DNA from: Brucella tritici
GTDB taxonomy: Bacteria > Pseudomonadota > Alphaproteobacteria > Rhizobiales > Rhizobiaceae
DNA: 64,000 nucleotides
Assembly (NCBI RefSeq): GCF_008932295.1
Contig: NZ_WBWA01000009.1
Location: forward strand, 123,077-187,076
Reading direction: 5' to 3'
The notes beneath the pieces were generated by a model. It was given only the letters and a program-made list of their open reading frames with translations, was not told the DNA's origin and did not search any database. Below, piece after piece: positions 26,023-34,754 of the stretch; within the stretch, counting starts at the first letter, position 1, and the number at the start of each line of letters is the position of its first letter. The position numbers and the translations under genes were made by a program.

Positions 26023-26532
26023 TCAAACAGCAGGCAACGCCAATGCGACCGGGTCTTGTCCAAGGTGTTCGGCGACAGCCCGGATAACCAGATTATGGTC
26101 CTCGCGCTGCGGCAGCCCCGATACGATTACGGCGCCGATCACGCCGGCCCCGGAAACGCGGATCGGAAATCCGCCACCCGCGAGCGCGTAATCTTCCACA
26201 TTCAATGCTTTATGAGGAGCAAACATGCGATCGTCGCGATTCTGTTCCAGAACAAGACGATAGGTCGAAGCATGAAAGCGTCGCACGACATTGAACTTGC
26301 GGCGCAACCACTCCTGATTGTCCACAGTGCTTCCAGCGGTCGTCGCATAAAATAATTGCCGGTCCCACAGAGAAATTTCGGTAGCAATGCCGAGCTTTTC
26401 CTTCACGGCGATATCACGAATGCGAGCGCCCAGCGCAAATGCGCCGTTCTCGTCAAATGACGGAAAAATAAGAGCCTGTTCCTGCCGGATGATCTGCGCA
26501 ATCGCCTGTTTACTGTCGTCGCCCTGTGCCAT
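26023..26532 (-). CDS. UPF0303 / HbpS-like (GlcG-related) protein
   Basis: A 169-residue protein of the heme-degrading-domain (PF03928, formerly DUF336) group, annotated UPF0303 in Brucella and relatives. The conserved GGGFPIRVSGAGVIGAVIVSGLPQREDH near the C-terminus is characteristic. Related GlcG proteins are often encoded beside glycolate oxidase genes, and here too the next gene is an FAD-linked hydroxy-acid oxidase. ATGs three and six codons... upstream are possible starts; the one at 26532 has GGGGA about ten bases upstream. Confidence 0.85.
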   Translation of the reverse strand: MAQGDDSKQAIAQIIRQEQALIFPSFDENGAFALGARIRDIAVKEKLGIATEISLWDRQLFYATTAGSTVDNQEWLRRKFNVVRRFHASTYRLVLEQNRDDRMFAPHKALNVEDYALAGGGFPIRVSGAGVIGAVIVSGLPQREDHNLVIRAVAEHLGQDPVALALPAV

Positions 26533-26660
26533 TTTCTGCATTTCCCCAATGAGCCGCACGAAATCTGTGCGTTCCTTGTGCGCCTTCGATCACGTGATTG
26601 CAATAAGGGTTGTCCGCCATCAAACTTGATTGATCGAACGCAAGCGGCTAGTGGAGCCTT

Positions 26661-27737
26661 ATGGTTCAGAACCCCAATATAGATGTGCCTTTGAAAGGCG
26701 ACCAAATACCGGAATTTGTCGAAACCGCCGTGTTCAAGCGCGACGTGTTCTCGGAAACCCATGCCGGCTACTTCGTAGGCGATCCCGACACCCGTATCAT
26801 CCGTCGCGTCGTAAGCGCTGCTCCCTGGTGGTCGAAGCCGCTGGCATGGATATTGGCCCGGCGTGAAATCCGCGGCCTCAAGACGGTACGCGGCATTGAA
26901 GGTGTCCCGCAGCTCCTCGCCACCGACAAGGACGGGCTGTATCGATCCTGGACGGAAGGCACACCGCTGCATCTTGCGCGACCTTCCGATCCGAAATGGT
27001 ATCGCACCGCGCACCGCATCCTGCGCGATATGCGCCGTCTTGGTGTCACCCACAATGACCTCGCCAAACCGCAAAACTGGCTGATGACGCCCGAAGGTGA
27101 AGCTGCAGTCATCGATTTCCAGCTTGCAAGCGTGCATCGTCGTCGTGGCGCCCTCTATCGCCTGATGGCCTATGAAGACTTCCGCCATCTCATCAAGCAG
27201 AAGCGCGCTTTCGCAAAAGACATGATGACACCAACGGAAAGGCGCATTCTGGCGCGCCGTTCGCTGCCGTCGCGCATCTGGCTGGCGACAGGCAAGAAAG
27301 TTTACAACTTCATCACGCGCGGTATTTTCAGTTGGTCGGACGGTGAAGGCACCGGTGACCGGATCGACAATGAAGGTCCTGCTATTCAGGCGGCCCTCAA
27401 ATCCGATCCGCGTGTCTCGGATGTAGCTCTTGCGCTTTATTCGCTGCCAGCCAAGGGCGTAGGCATCTACGCCTTCGTGGAAACGCTAAGTGCCGACGAA
27501 AAAAGCCTGCGCGCAAGGCTCAAGGGTCAGAAGGTTGAACTGATCCAACCGGTTGCCCATCTGCCACGGCGTGCTGACGGGACCATCCGGGACGACATTC
27601 TGCGGCTGATAGCAATGAACCAGATGACGGAACTCGACGATCTGTTGCAGCGCGAACCGGAACTGCGTGGACTGGTTGAAGCACTGGCCTCGCATCGCCT
27701 GAACTTTACGGATCGTCGCGTCACTCAATTAGAGTAG
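26661..27737 (+). CDS. Kinase-like protein with acyl-CoA-synthetase-like C-terminal region
   Basis: A 358-residue protein. Residues about 20-190 look like a degenerate RIO/eukaryotic-type kinase: the catalytic loop is THNDLAKPQNWL (H131, D133, N139) and the metal-binding motif reads IDFQ (D152) instead of DFG. No clear glycine-rich loop is visible. Residues about 240-318 resemble the C-terminal domain of acyl-CoA synthetases (SDPRVSDVALALYSLPAKG, then LPRRADGTIRDDIL), but the usual catalytic lysine of the GK motif is replaced by T. GGAG precedes the ATG. It stands 58 bp before uvrD on the same strand. Homologues are annotated as serine/threonine kinases in Brucella as far as I recall; activity is uncertain. 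Confidence 0.75.
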   Translation: MVQNPNIDVPLKGDQIPEFVETAVFKRDVFSETHAGYFVGDPDTRIIRRVVSAAPWWSKPLAWILARREIRGLKTVRGIEGVPQLLATDKDGLYRSWTEGTPLHLARPSDPKWYRTAHRILRDMRRLGVTHNDLAKPQNWLMTPEGEAAVIDFQLASVHRRRGALYRLMAYEDFRHLIKQKRAFAKDMMTPTERRILARRSLPSRIWLATGKKVYNFITRGIFSWSDGEGTGDRIDNEGPAIQAALKSDPRVSDVALALYSLPAKGVGIYAFVETLSADEKSLRARLKGQKVELIQPVAHLPRRADGTIRDDILRLIAMNQMTELDDLLQREPELRGLVEALASHRLNFTDRRVTQLE

Positions 27738-27795
27738 TCGAATATTTTAACCCTTTCGCTGGTCTTTCAGCCGCGAATCATTACATTCGGGTCAA

Positions 27796-30372
27796 ATGTC
27801 TGACTTTCCCGACGATATGCCGTTTTTCGGCGATGACGACGCTCCGGCAGGCCGCACCCCTGCTCCCGGTGGTATTGCCGCACGTGCCATGGCAGCACGC
27901 AACCAGCAGCGTGGCGAACCCGATTACCTGAAAGGACTGAACCCGGAACAGCGTCAGGCTGTTCTGACGACAGAGGGTCCTGTTCTGGTACTTGCCGGTG
28001 CGGGCACGGGAAAAACGCGCGTTCTGACAACGCGTATCGCACATATTCTGACCACCGGCCTTGCCTATCCAAGCCAGATCCTCGCCGTGACTTTCACGAA
28101 CAAGGCCGCGCGCGAAATGAAAGAGCGCATCGGTCATCTGGTCGGTGGCGCGGTCGAAGGCATGCCATGGCTTGGCACGTTCCACTCGATCGGTGTCAAG
28201 CTTTTGCGCCGCCATGCGGAACTGGCAAATCTGACATCGGATTTCACCATCCTCGACACCGATGACGTGATCCGCCTCATCAAGCAGCTCATTCAGGCTG
28301 AAGGGCTTGATGACAAGCGCTGGCCTGCCCGCACCTTCGCCAACATGATCGATGGCTGGAAGAACAAGGGATTCGGGCCGTCCGATATTCCCGAAGGCGA
28401 TGCGCGCTCGTTCGGCAACGGTCGCGGACGCGAGCTTTATCAGGCCTATCAGGAGCGCCTGCGCACATTGAACGCCTGCGATTTCGGCGATCTTCTGCTG
28501 CATCCGATCCGTATCTTCCGCAATCATCCGGATATCCTGCGCGAATATCACGCGAAGTTCCGCTACATTCTGGTGGACGAATATCAGGACACGAATACGG
28601 CGCAATATTTGTGGCTGCGTCTGTTGGCGCAAAGACCTAAATCGCGGATGACCGCGCCAACGCCAGCCGGAAACTCACCCGTACAGCCCGCTCGGGCGTC
28701 CGAAGGCCCCCGCGGAGCCGATGAGCGCAGCGAATTCGGCGTGAGCGGAGATAAAGTCAATCTGTGTTGCGTCGGCGACGACGACCAGTCGATTTACGGC
28801 TGGCGCGGAGCGGAAGTGGACAATATTCTTCGCTTCGAAAAGGATTTTCCGGGCGCAGTCGTCATCAAGCTTGAGCGCAACTACCGCTCCACGGCACATA
28901 TCCTCGGCGCAGCCGCCCACCTGATTGCGCATAATGAGGGCCGCCTTGGCAAAACGCTGTTTACCGAAGCACCCAATCCCGACGATCCGAAGGTAAAAGT
29001 TCATGCAGCGTGGGATTCGGAAGAGGAAGCCCGTGCTGTCGGCGAGGCCATAGAGCAGGCCCAGCGTCAGGGGCACCTCCTCAACAACATGGCGATCCTC
29101 GTCCGCGCTTCCTTCCAGATGCGTGAGTTCGAAGACCGTTTTGTTACGCTCGGCCTCAACTATCGCGTCATCGGCGGCCCCCGCTTCTACGAACGGCTCG
29201 AAATCCGTGATGCGATGGCCTATCTGCGCGTCGTCGCGCAACCGGCCGACGATCTGGCGCTGGAACGCATCATCAACACGCCTAAGCGTGGTCTGGGCGA
29301 AGCCGCAATCCGCCAGATCCACGATTATGCCCGCGCACGCGATATTTCCATGTTCTCGGCCGCCTGCGATCTCATTGAAACCGAGGAATTGAAGCCGAAG
29401 CCGCGCTCTGCACTACGCGAAGTGGTCGAAAACTTCCTGCGCTGGCAGTCCCTGATCGACAACACGCCGCATACGGAACTGGCCGAAACCATTCTGGATG
29501 AATCCGGTTATACGGCCATGTGGCAGAACGATAAATCGGCAGAAGCGCCAGGCCGACTTGAAAACCTCAAGGAGCTGATCCGTTCCATGGAGGAATATGA
29601 GAGCCTGCGTGGATTCCTTGAGCACGTTGCACTCGTCATGGATGCCGAGCAGAACGAGGATCTGGATGCCGTCAACATCATGACGCTGCATTCGGCCAAA
29701 GGGCTTGAATTTGAAACTGTTTTCCTTCCCGGCTGGGAAGAAGGTTTGTTTCCGCACCAGCGTGCGCTTGATGAAGGCGGACGTTCCGGCCTTGAGGAAG
29801 AGCGCCGCCTCGCCTATGTCGGCGTGACCCGCGCCAAGAAGAACCTGCATATCTGGTTTGTTTCCAACAGGCGTATTCATGGCATGTGGCAATCGACCAT
29901 TCCTTCCCGTTTTCTGGAAGAGCTGCCGGAAGCGCATGTGGAAGTGGCCGAGCTGGAAGGCAATTACGGCGGTTACGGCAGCGGCTATGGGCAGTCCCGC
30001 TTCGACAAGGCCGATCCGTTCCAGAATTCCTATTCGACGCCCGGCTGGCAGCGTGCGCAGCAGAACCGATCCGATGCCACACGCAACAACTGGGGTTCTC
30101 GTTCGGGCAGCAAAGTGGAACGCATCGGCTATGGTGAGACCGATTCCGGCTTTGGTGCCGGGCGCGGCTCCGTGAAGGGCCGCACGATCGACGGTGAACT
30201 GGTGGCCAAGTCGGTGGCCGACAAGCCATCGGCCTTCAAGCTTGGCGACCGCGTGTTCCATATCAAATTCGGAAATGGCACGATCTCGCTTATCGATGGC
30301 AACAAGCTGACCATTGATTTTGACAAGGCCGGACAGAAGCGCGTTCTCGACAGCTTCGTCCAGCCTATCTAG
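27796..30372 (+). CDS. uvrD: UvrD/PcrA-type ATP-dependent DNA helicase
   Basis: Superfamily 1A 3'-5' helicase for nucleotide excision and mismatch repair, 858 residues. The N-terminal 45 residues are acidic/Gly-Pro rich. The Q-motif LNPEQRQAV is followed by Walker A GAGTGKT at 68-74, motif II DEYQD at 261-265, motif III GDDDQSIYGW from 327, and motif VI GVTRAKKNLHIW. The C-terminal tail holds Gly/Tyr/Ser-rich linker (about 720-790) and a Tudor-like end, LGDRVFHIKFGNGTI, as in PcrA. Between motifs II and III there is about 39 residues more than in E. coli UvrD (nt about 28633-28752). The frame is kept on both sides, so it is not a frameshift. Confidence 0.95.
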   Translation: MSDFPDDMPFFGDDDAPAGRTPAPGGIAARAMAARNQQRGEPDYLKGLNPEQRQAVLTTEGPVLVLAGAGTGKTRVLTTRIAHILTTGLAYPSQILAVTFTNKAAREMKERIGHLVGGAVEGMPWLGTFHSIGVKLLRRHAELANLTSDFTILDTDDVIRLIKQLIQAEGLDDKRWPARTFANMIDGWKNKGFGPSDIPEGDARSFGNGRGRELYQAYQERLRTLNACDFGDLLLHPIRIFRNHPDILREYHAKFRYILVDEYQDTNTAQYLWLRLLAQRPKSRMTAPTPAGNSPVQPARASEGPRGADERSEFGVSGDKVNLCCVGDDDQSIYGWRGAEVDNILRFEKDFPGAVVIKLERNYRSTAHILGAAAHLIAHNEGRLGKTLFTEAPNPDDPKVKVHAAWDSEEEARAVGEAIEQAQRQGHLLNNMAILVRASFQMREFEDRFVTLGLNYRVIGGPRFYERLEIRDAMAYLRVVAQPADDLALERIINTPKRGLGEAAIRQIHDYARARDISMFSAACDLIETEELKPKPRSALREVVENFLRWQSLIDNTPHTELAETILDESGYTAMWQNDKSAEAPGRLENLKELIRSMEEYESLRGFLEHVALVMDAEQNEDLDAVNIMTLHSAKGLEFETVFLPGWEEGLFPHQRALDEGGRSGLEEERRLAYVGVTRAKKNLHIWFVSNRRIHGMWQSTIPSRFLEELPEAHVEVAELEGNYGGYGSGYGQSRFDKADPFQNSYSTPGWQRAQQNRSDATRNNWGSRSGSKVERIGYGETDSGFGAGRGSVKGRTIDGELVAKSVADKPSAFKLGDRVFHIKFGNGTISLIDGNKLTIDFDKAGQKRVLDSFVQPI

Positions 30373-30395
30373 TTTCCATCACAGATGAAGGATCG

Positions 30396-30422
30396 GGGCA
30401 GCCGGACTATTCCGGCTTGCCC
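30396..30422. terminator. Terminator-like inverted repeat between uvrD and creA
   Basis: GCCGGA-CTAT-TCCGGC, extended by GGGCA/TTGCCC with a one-base bulge. It lies between convergent uvrD and creA and covers the last creA codons. No clear T run on either side, so efficiency is uncertain. Confidence 0.4.
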
Positions 30423-30904
30423 TTCGCCCATGTGACATCACCCTTGTAAAGCGGCACGGTTGAAAGCGACGTTTTCGCTGACCCGTCCTGAACCTGCGTC
30501 GCATGGGCGAGATAAAGCAGCGTATTGTTTGTCTTGTCGTATATGCGCGTGATGACAAGCTTCTTCCAGATCAAGCTCGTGCGTTCGGAGAAAACCCGTT
30601 CTCCACCCTTGCCAAGATCGATATCTCCGATGGTGATCGGCCCTGTCTGCTCGCATGAGATGGACGCATTGGACGGGTCCTCAAACCAGTTGCCTTTCTG
30701 TAGCCGGTCGATCATGCCGCGCGAAAACGACGCCAGATGACAGGTTACACCCTGCACTTTCGGGTCCTGCACCGCATCGATGACGATATCGTTTCCAAGC
30801 CAGTCGACGCCAACCTTGCCAACTTCTTCCGCCGGCGCCGCCGAAGCGGCAACGACCAGCACGGGAGCAAGCAACAACCCGGCAAAACGCTTCAGTCCGA
30901 CCAT
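30407..30904 (-). CDS. creA: CreA family periplasmic protein
   Basis: A 165-residue secreted protein. A signal peptide (about 1-22, LLLAPVLVVAASAAPA) is followed by the CreA domain with VGVDWLGNDIVIDAVQDPKVQGVTCHLASFSRGMIDRLQKGNWFEDPSNASISC-type segments; two cysteines in these segments could pair. Function is unknown despite the name. The ATG at 30904 gives a proper signal peptide; the longer upstream frame overlaps the next gene and is discarded. Convergent with uvrD. Confidence 0.9.
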   Translation of the reverse strand: MVGLKRFAGLLLAPVLVVAASAAPAEEVGKVGVDWLGNDIVIDAVQDPKVQGVTCHLASFSRGMIDRLQKGNWFEDPSNASISCEQTGPITIGDIDLGKGGERVFSERTSLIWKKLVITRIYDKTNNTLLYLAHATQVQDGSAKTSLSTVPLYKGDVTWAKGKPE

Positions 30905-30974
30905 ATTTTCCAGCCTCCAGAACTGTCGTGATGCGAAGGTGGGGGAACAATTGCGGCTTTGCAAGGGCTGGAAC

Positions 30975-31607
30975 TCAACCGCTCCATTTCTCAAGAAAAG
31001 CTTCGATTTCGAGCGTCTGAATGTCCGGCACTGCTTCATAGAGCTTTTCCACCGGCCAGTTCCACCATTCGAGTTCAAGCAGCCGTTCTATGATGGCATT
31101 GTCGAAGCGTTTGCGGATGAAACGGGCAGGAACACCACCGACCACATGATAGGGTGGCACATCCTTTGTTACGACCGCATTCGCACCAATCACTGCCCCA
31201 TGACCGATCAGAACGCCCGGCGTGATGACCGCACCATGACCAATCCACACATCGTTGCCGATGACCACGCGCTGCGCCTGACGCCTTGCCCGGAACTCTC
31301 CATCAACACCCAGATAGCGAAAATATTCATTCGGCCGATAGCTGACTTTATGAGTCGTCAGCCGCTCCATCGGGTGTTCGAGAGCGTTGATGCGAACATT
31401 CGCGGCAATGGAACAGAACTTGCCGATCTCGGCATAAATCCCCTCGCCGTTTCGCTCGAAATAGGTGAAGTCGCCGACCGTGACTTCACGAAGAATCACG
31501 CGTTCGCCAATATCGGCATATCGCCCCAACTTGACGGATTTCAGTTGGGCCGTGGAATGAATGCGGGGTTCGCTGTTCTGGAAACGCAGATCATCCGACG
31601 ATGTCAT
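30975..31607 (-). CDS. Hexapeptide-repeat acetyltransferase (XAT / phosphonate-type)
   Basis: A 210-residue left-handed beta-helix acyltransferase. Repeats are seen at about 20-60 ([18 protein letters not shown]) and 115-155 ([55 protein letters not shown]). The insertion between the coils and the C-terminal helices resemble xenobiotic (chloramphenicol) acetyltransferases and the hexapeptide protein family tied to phosphonate operons. No phn genes are near. It lies 53 bp after the Stealth gene on the same strand, which raises the possibility of a role in surface polysaccharide modification. Substrate unknown. Confidence 0.85.
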   Translation of the reverse strand: MTSSDDLRFQNSEPRIHSTAQLKSVKLGRYADIGERVILREVTVGDFTYFERNGEGIYAEIGKFCSIAANVRINALEHPMERLTTHKVSYRPNEYFRYLGVDGEFRARRQAQRVVIGNDVWIGHGAVITPGVLIGHGAVIGANAVVTKDVPPYHVVGGVPARFIRKRFDNAIIERLLELEWWNWPVEKLYEAVPDIQTLEIEAFLEKWSG

Positions 31608-31660
31608 TGCAAATTCACCTCAAACTTCCCCGCAGCACAGTCAGTTCCGGAACGAACCGT

Positions 31661-32698
31661 CTAAGCCGCTTCCTGCGCACTATCTTCCCCGCCGGAAAGA
31701 TAATCCTTGATAACATTCGGCAGAACATCGTCAAACTTCGCAATGAGGGTCTGGTGAGTTTTGGCACGGAACGCGGGAGCGAAACGCTCAAACCCCTGCA
31801 CACAGCCGAAAGGAGCTGATCCTGCTTCGATTGCTTGCAGTTCTTCCGCCCAGCGCTTCTCCTGGACAAAATCCAGATAAGCCAGTTCTCTCGCCGGGCG
31901 AACGGAGGCTTTGTGCCGCAATATCTCCAGATGATTGGCGAGAGCAACCGTATTGAACTGTTCGATATCGCGATATCGGAAACTGACCTGCTTATTCAGA
32001 ACGTCAGGCTTCTCCGCGAAGAAAGTCGCCAGCGTGCTGCGCCGCAGCGGGTGCGGGTGATGGTGGATCGACATGAAGCGATCCTTCATGCCTGCGGCAA
32101 CGGCGCCTTTCCATTGCGCCATGCGGAACTTCGGAAACGTATATTCGTACCGCGATATCTTGCCGAGCAATCGGCGCAGCTTGTACTTCCAGCGGGTATT
32201 TTCAGGCCGCACCCAGTCACCATGGAGAACAGGGCGTCCGTTCTCATAAAGATCGGAAATTGTCAGCGGAGCATTCACAAAGAAATCGTCGTTGGAGTAG
32301 ATGAAATGTTCCGACAAGCCCGGTATCCGCCACATCGCGCCTTCGATAGCACGGGCGTTGAACGAAGGACGGGCAGCGGGCAGACCTCTAAAAATGTCAT
32401 CATGGGACACGATCTGGATAAAGGACGCATCGCACTTGCCCTCCTGCTTGAACGCATCGAGGAACCGTGGCTTCTGATGATCGGTGATGATGAAAATACG
32501 CTTGATGAACGGCGCGAATTTGATGACGGAAGCGATATTGTAATAAATCTCGCCATTATCGAGATAACGTTCGCTGGTTACAGCTTCAAAATGCGTGCGA
32601 ACGGAATCGGGAGCGAACTGTTTTCTGGCAGCCATATGCGCCGGATCCTGCCCATCGACCCAAGCGATTATATAATCGATTTCCACTATGGCACTCAC
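31661..32698 (-). CDS. Stealth family sugar-phosphate transferase
   Basis: A 345-residue protein of the Stealth family, which transfers sugar-1-phosphates in the making of phospho-linked surface polysaccharides (as in meningococcal capsule synthesis). CR1 is IDYIIAWVDGQDP at about 7-19. CR2 spans about 43-80 (RYLDNGEIYYNIASVIKFAP, then IFIITDHQKP). CR3/CR4 continue with ARAIEGAMWRIPGLSEHFIYSNDDFF and a His-rich region. The start is GTG at 32698; no strong binding site is seen, and a GTG 12 bases later is an alternative. Cytoplasmic. The adjacent acetyltransferase may act in the same pathway. Confidence 0.87.
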   Translation of the reverse strand: MSAIVEIDYIIAWVDGQDPAHMAARKQFAPDSVRTHFEAVTSERYLDNGEIYYNIASVIKFAPFIKRIFIITDHQKPRFLDAFKQEGKCDASFIQIVSHDDIFRGLPAARPSFNARAIEGAMWRIPGLSEHFIYSNDDFFVNAPLTISDLYENGRPVLHGDWVRPENTRWKYKLRRLLGKISRYEYTFPKFRMAQWKGAVAAGMKDRFMSIHHHPHPLRRSTLATFFAEKPDVLNKQVSFRYRDIEQFNTVALANHLEILRHKASVRPARELAYLDFVQEKRWAEELQAIEAGSAPFGCVQGFERFAPAFRAKTHQTLIAKFDDVLPNVIKDYLSGGEDSAQEAA

Positions 32699-33013
32699 AA
32701 GAAATTGCAGCTTTATGACGGAAATATATCAGTTTAGCTAACCTTGCAAAAAGAAAGAGTGGAGAGGCTGTTCAACTTTGGTCATGCGGGAACGGCTCTG
32801 GCTCCATAGGCTATGAGGAGCCAATTCCACCACGCGACAAATCGTCAAAAGTTTCAGAAATTATTGAAAACTGACCAAATGACCGTACATTACCGTCACG
32901 CTCTTCATGATGGCAGGATGCGGCTATATCGACCGTTCTGCAGTGCATAAAGAAAAGATAAGTTGTTGAGCAGCGCAGCAAAGGCGCGTTCGGAAATTCA
33001 AGGCTGACTGGAC
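32699..33013. other. Intergenic region between divergent Stealth and SCO genes
   Basis: No gene seen in 315 bp. It holds an inverted repeat, TGGCTCC (32799-32805) and GGAGCCA (32817-32823), without a T run, and should contain both divergent promoters, which I could not place with confidence. Confidence 0.6.
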
Positions 33014-33604
33014 ATGAAAAAATTCCTGCCCATCTTCATCATCGCCTTCATCGTCGTCATAGTCGGCGCTGCAGGTCTCAACCTTTTCCGTGACAAGGAA
33101 GCAGCGAAAGAACCTTTCGGCGGTCCGCTTAACCTGGTGACGATGGACGGCACGCCTTTCACCGAGAAGGACCTGCGCGCAGCACCGGCAGCCATCTTCT
33201 TCGGTTTCACCCATTGCCCGGACGTTTGCCCCACGACGCTTTATGAACTGGATGGCTGGCTGAAGCAGCTTGGACCCGAAGCCAGTGACATCAAGGCTTA
33301 CTTCATCACTGTCGATCCGGAGCGCGACACGCAGGAAGTCATGAAGACCTATGTGAGCAATGTTTCAGACCGCATCATCGGCGTCACCGGCACGCCGGAG
33401 AATATTGCTGATGTAGTCAAATCCTACCACGTCTACGCCAAGAAGGTTCCGGGCGAAGACGGCGAATATACGATGGATCATACGGCATCAGTATTTCTGC
33501 TCGACAAGGGCGGTCGTTTCCGCAGCACCATCGCCTATCAGGAAAACCCGGATACGGCTCTGGAAAAGTTGAAGAATCTGGCCAAAGGCGCTGCAAAGAG
33601 CTAA
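33014..33604 (+). CDS. SCO1/SenC family copper chaperone
   Basis: Membrane-anchored thioredoxin-fold protein that helps insert copper into the Cu-A site of cytochrome c oxidase. It has 196 residues, with an N-terminal anchor at about 4-22 and the copper-binding motif CPDVC (C68 and C72, FGFTHCPDVCPTTL), plus the third ligand H156 (TMDHTASVFLLD). All three ligands are present, so it should bind copper. Not linked here to oxidase genes. Confidence 0.94.
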   Translation: MKKFLPIFIIAFIVVIVGAAGLNLFRDKEAAKEPFGGPLNLVTMDGTPFTEKDLRAAPAAIFFGFTHCPDVCPTTLYELDGWLKQLGPEASDIKAYFITVDPERDTQEVMKTYVSNVSDRIIGVTGTPENIADVVKSYHVYAKKVPGEDGEYTMDHTASVFLLDKGGRFRSTIAYQENPDTALEKLKNLAKGAAKS

Positions 33605-33715
33605 ATAGAATCTACGAAGCATTTACATCGAAAATGCGTCAGAGCCTGAATCAAAAAGCGGCATATGTGTGCGAAAATGGTGATTTTCGAGTACCGGAGC
33701 GCAATCTACTTCTGA

Positions 33716-33759
33716 GCATGGTTCCGAAAAGTTGCAGACTTTTCGGATAAGACTATGCA
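33716..33759. repeat. Dispersed palindromic repeat, copy 2
   Basis: Nine-base arms CCGAAAAGT (33724-33732) and ACTTTTCGG (33738-33746) around a five-base loop, flanked by GCATG and CTATGC. Same family as the copy at 5716. It lies between the SCO gene and prmA; a further degenerate piece may lie at 33660-33710. Confidence 0.7.
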
Positions 33760-33863
33760 CCAGAGAAAGCTACATGAGCACCGGAACGCAGACAAATTGC
33801 CATTTGCGGCCACACAGGGCGGCTTATGGAACAGGCTCTCAAAGATAGAGAGCTTTTTACTTT

Positions 33864-34721
33864 ATGGCCCAATCACGACTTTTCTTTTCGGCGGATAAAG
33901 CGGCAGCCGAGCGCGTCTACAATATTCTCGAACAATCTTTCGAGGAAGACGGCTTCCCAATCGCTATCACCGAGATCGACGAAGACCGGCAGATTTTCGA
34001 AGTGTCGGTCTATGTCGAGGACGACGCCGAAGATGTCGCCAAGCGGATCGATGCCTTGGTAGGACCAGGTCTTTTCGCCGTCGAAGAACTGCCCGACATC
34101 GACTGGGTCACACATTCGCTGGAAGGTCTGAAGCCTGTCAGAGCTGGACATTTCTTTGTCCATGGCTCGCACGACCGCGACAAGATCGAAGCAGGCGACA
34201 TCCCTATCGAAATCGATGCTGGTCTTGCCTTCGGCACTGGTCACCATGGAACGACCGCAGGATGCCTTGAACTGATCGAGGAAACGGTCAATAGCGAACA
34301 CCCGACCAATGCGCTCGACCTTGGCACCGGCAGCGCCGTTCTTGCCATCGCCATCGCCAAGCTGGCTCCCATTCCGGTGCTGGCTACCGACATCGACCCT
34401 ATCGCCGTTACGGTCGCCGCTGAAAACGCCGCCAAGAACGGCGTGGCAGAACATATCGTTACGGCAACGGCAGAAGGCTTCGGCCACCCGATCTTCCGTT
34501 CCTATTCGCCATTCGACCTGATCGTCGCCAATATTCTTGCCAATCCGCTTATCGAGCTCGCGCCTTCCCTCAAGGAACATATGGCATCCGGCGGTTCCAT
34601 CATTCTGTCCGGAATACTTGACAGCCAGCACGATGCGGTGCTCGCTGCCTATCAGGCGCAGGGACTCACCCACCAGAAGACGCTGCATCGCGAAGGCTGG
34701 GTGGCGATCCACCTGAAATAA
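33864..34721 (+). CDS. prmA: Ribosomal protein L11 methyltransferase
   Basis: SAM-dependent methyltransferase of 285 residues. The N-terminal L11-recognition domain (about 1-60) is followed by a Rossmann methyltransferase domain with [13 protein letters not shown] (SAM binding), the TDIDPIAV acidic loop, and the catalytic ANILANPL segment. [20 protein letters not shown] is a PrmA signature. It stands 33 bp before the aminopeptidase P gene on the same strand. Confidence 0.95.
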   Translation: MAQSRLFFSADKAAAERVYNILEQSFEEDGFPIAITEIDEDRQIFEVSVYVEDDAEDVAKRIDALVGPGLFAVEELPDIDWVTHSLEGLKPVRAGHFFVHGSHDRDKIEAGDIPIEIDAGLAFGTGHHGTTAGCLELIEETVNSEHPTNALDLGTGSAVLAIAIAKLAPIPVLATDIDPIAVTVAAENAAKNGVAEHIVTATAEGFGHPIFRSYSPFDLIVANILANPLIELAPSLKEHMASGGSIILSGILDSQHDAVLAAYQAQGLTHQKTLHREGWVAIHLK

Positions 34722-34754
34722 AGCTGCTTTCCTTATATTTTGCGAGTTACGCCC

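Noticed and set aside
28633..28752. Possible frameshift or assembly error in uvrD
   Set aside because: The frame is kept before and after, all helicase motifs are intact, and the segment has no stop codon; an in-frame insertion explains it better.
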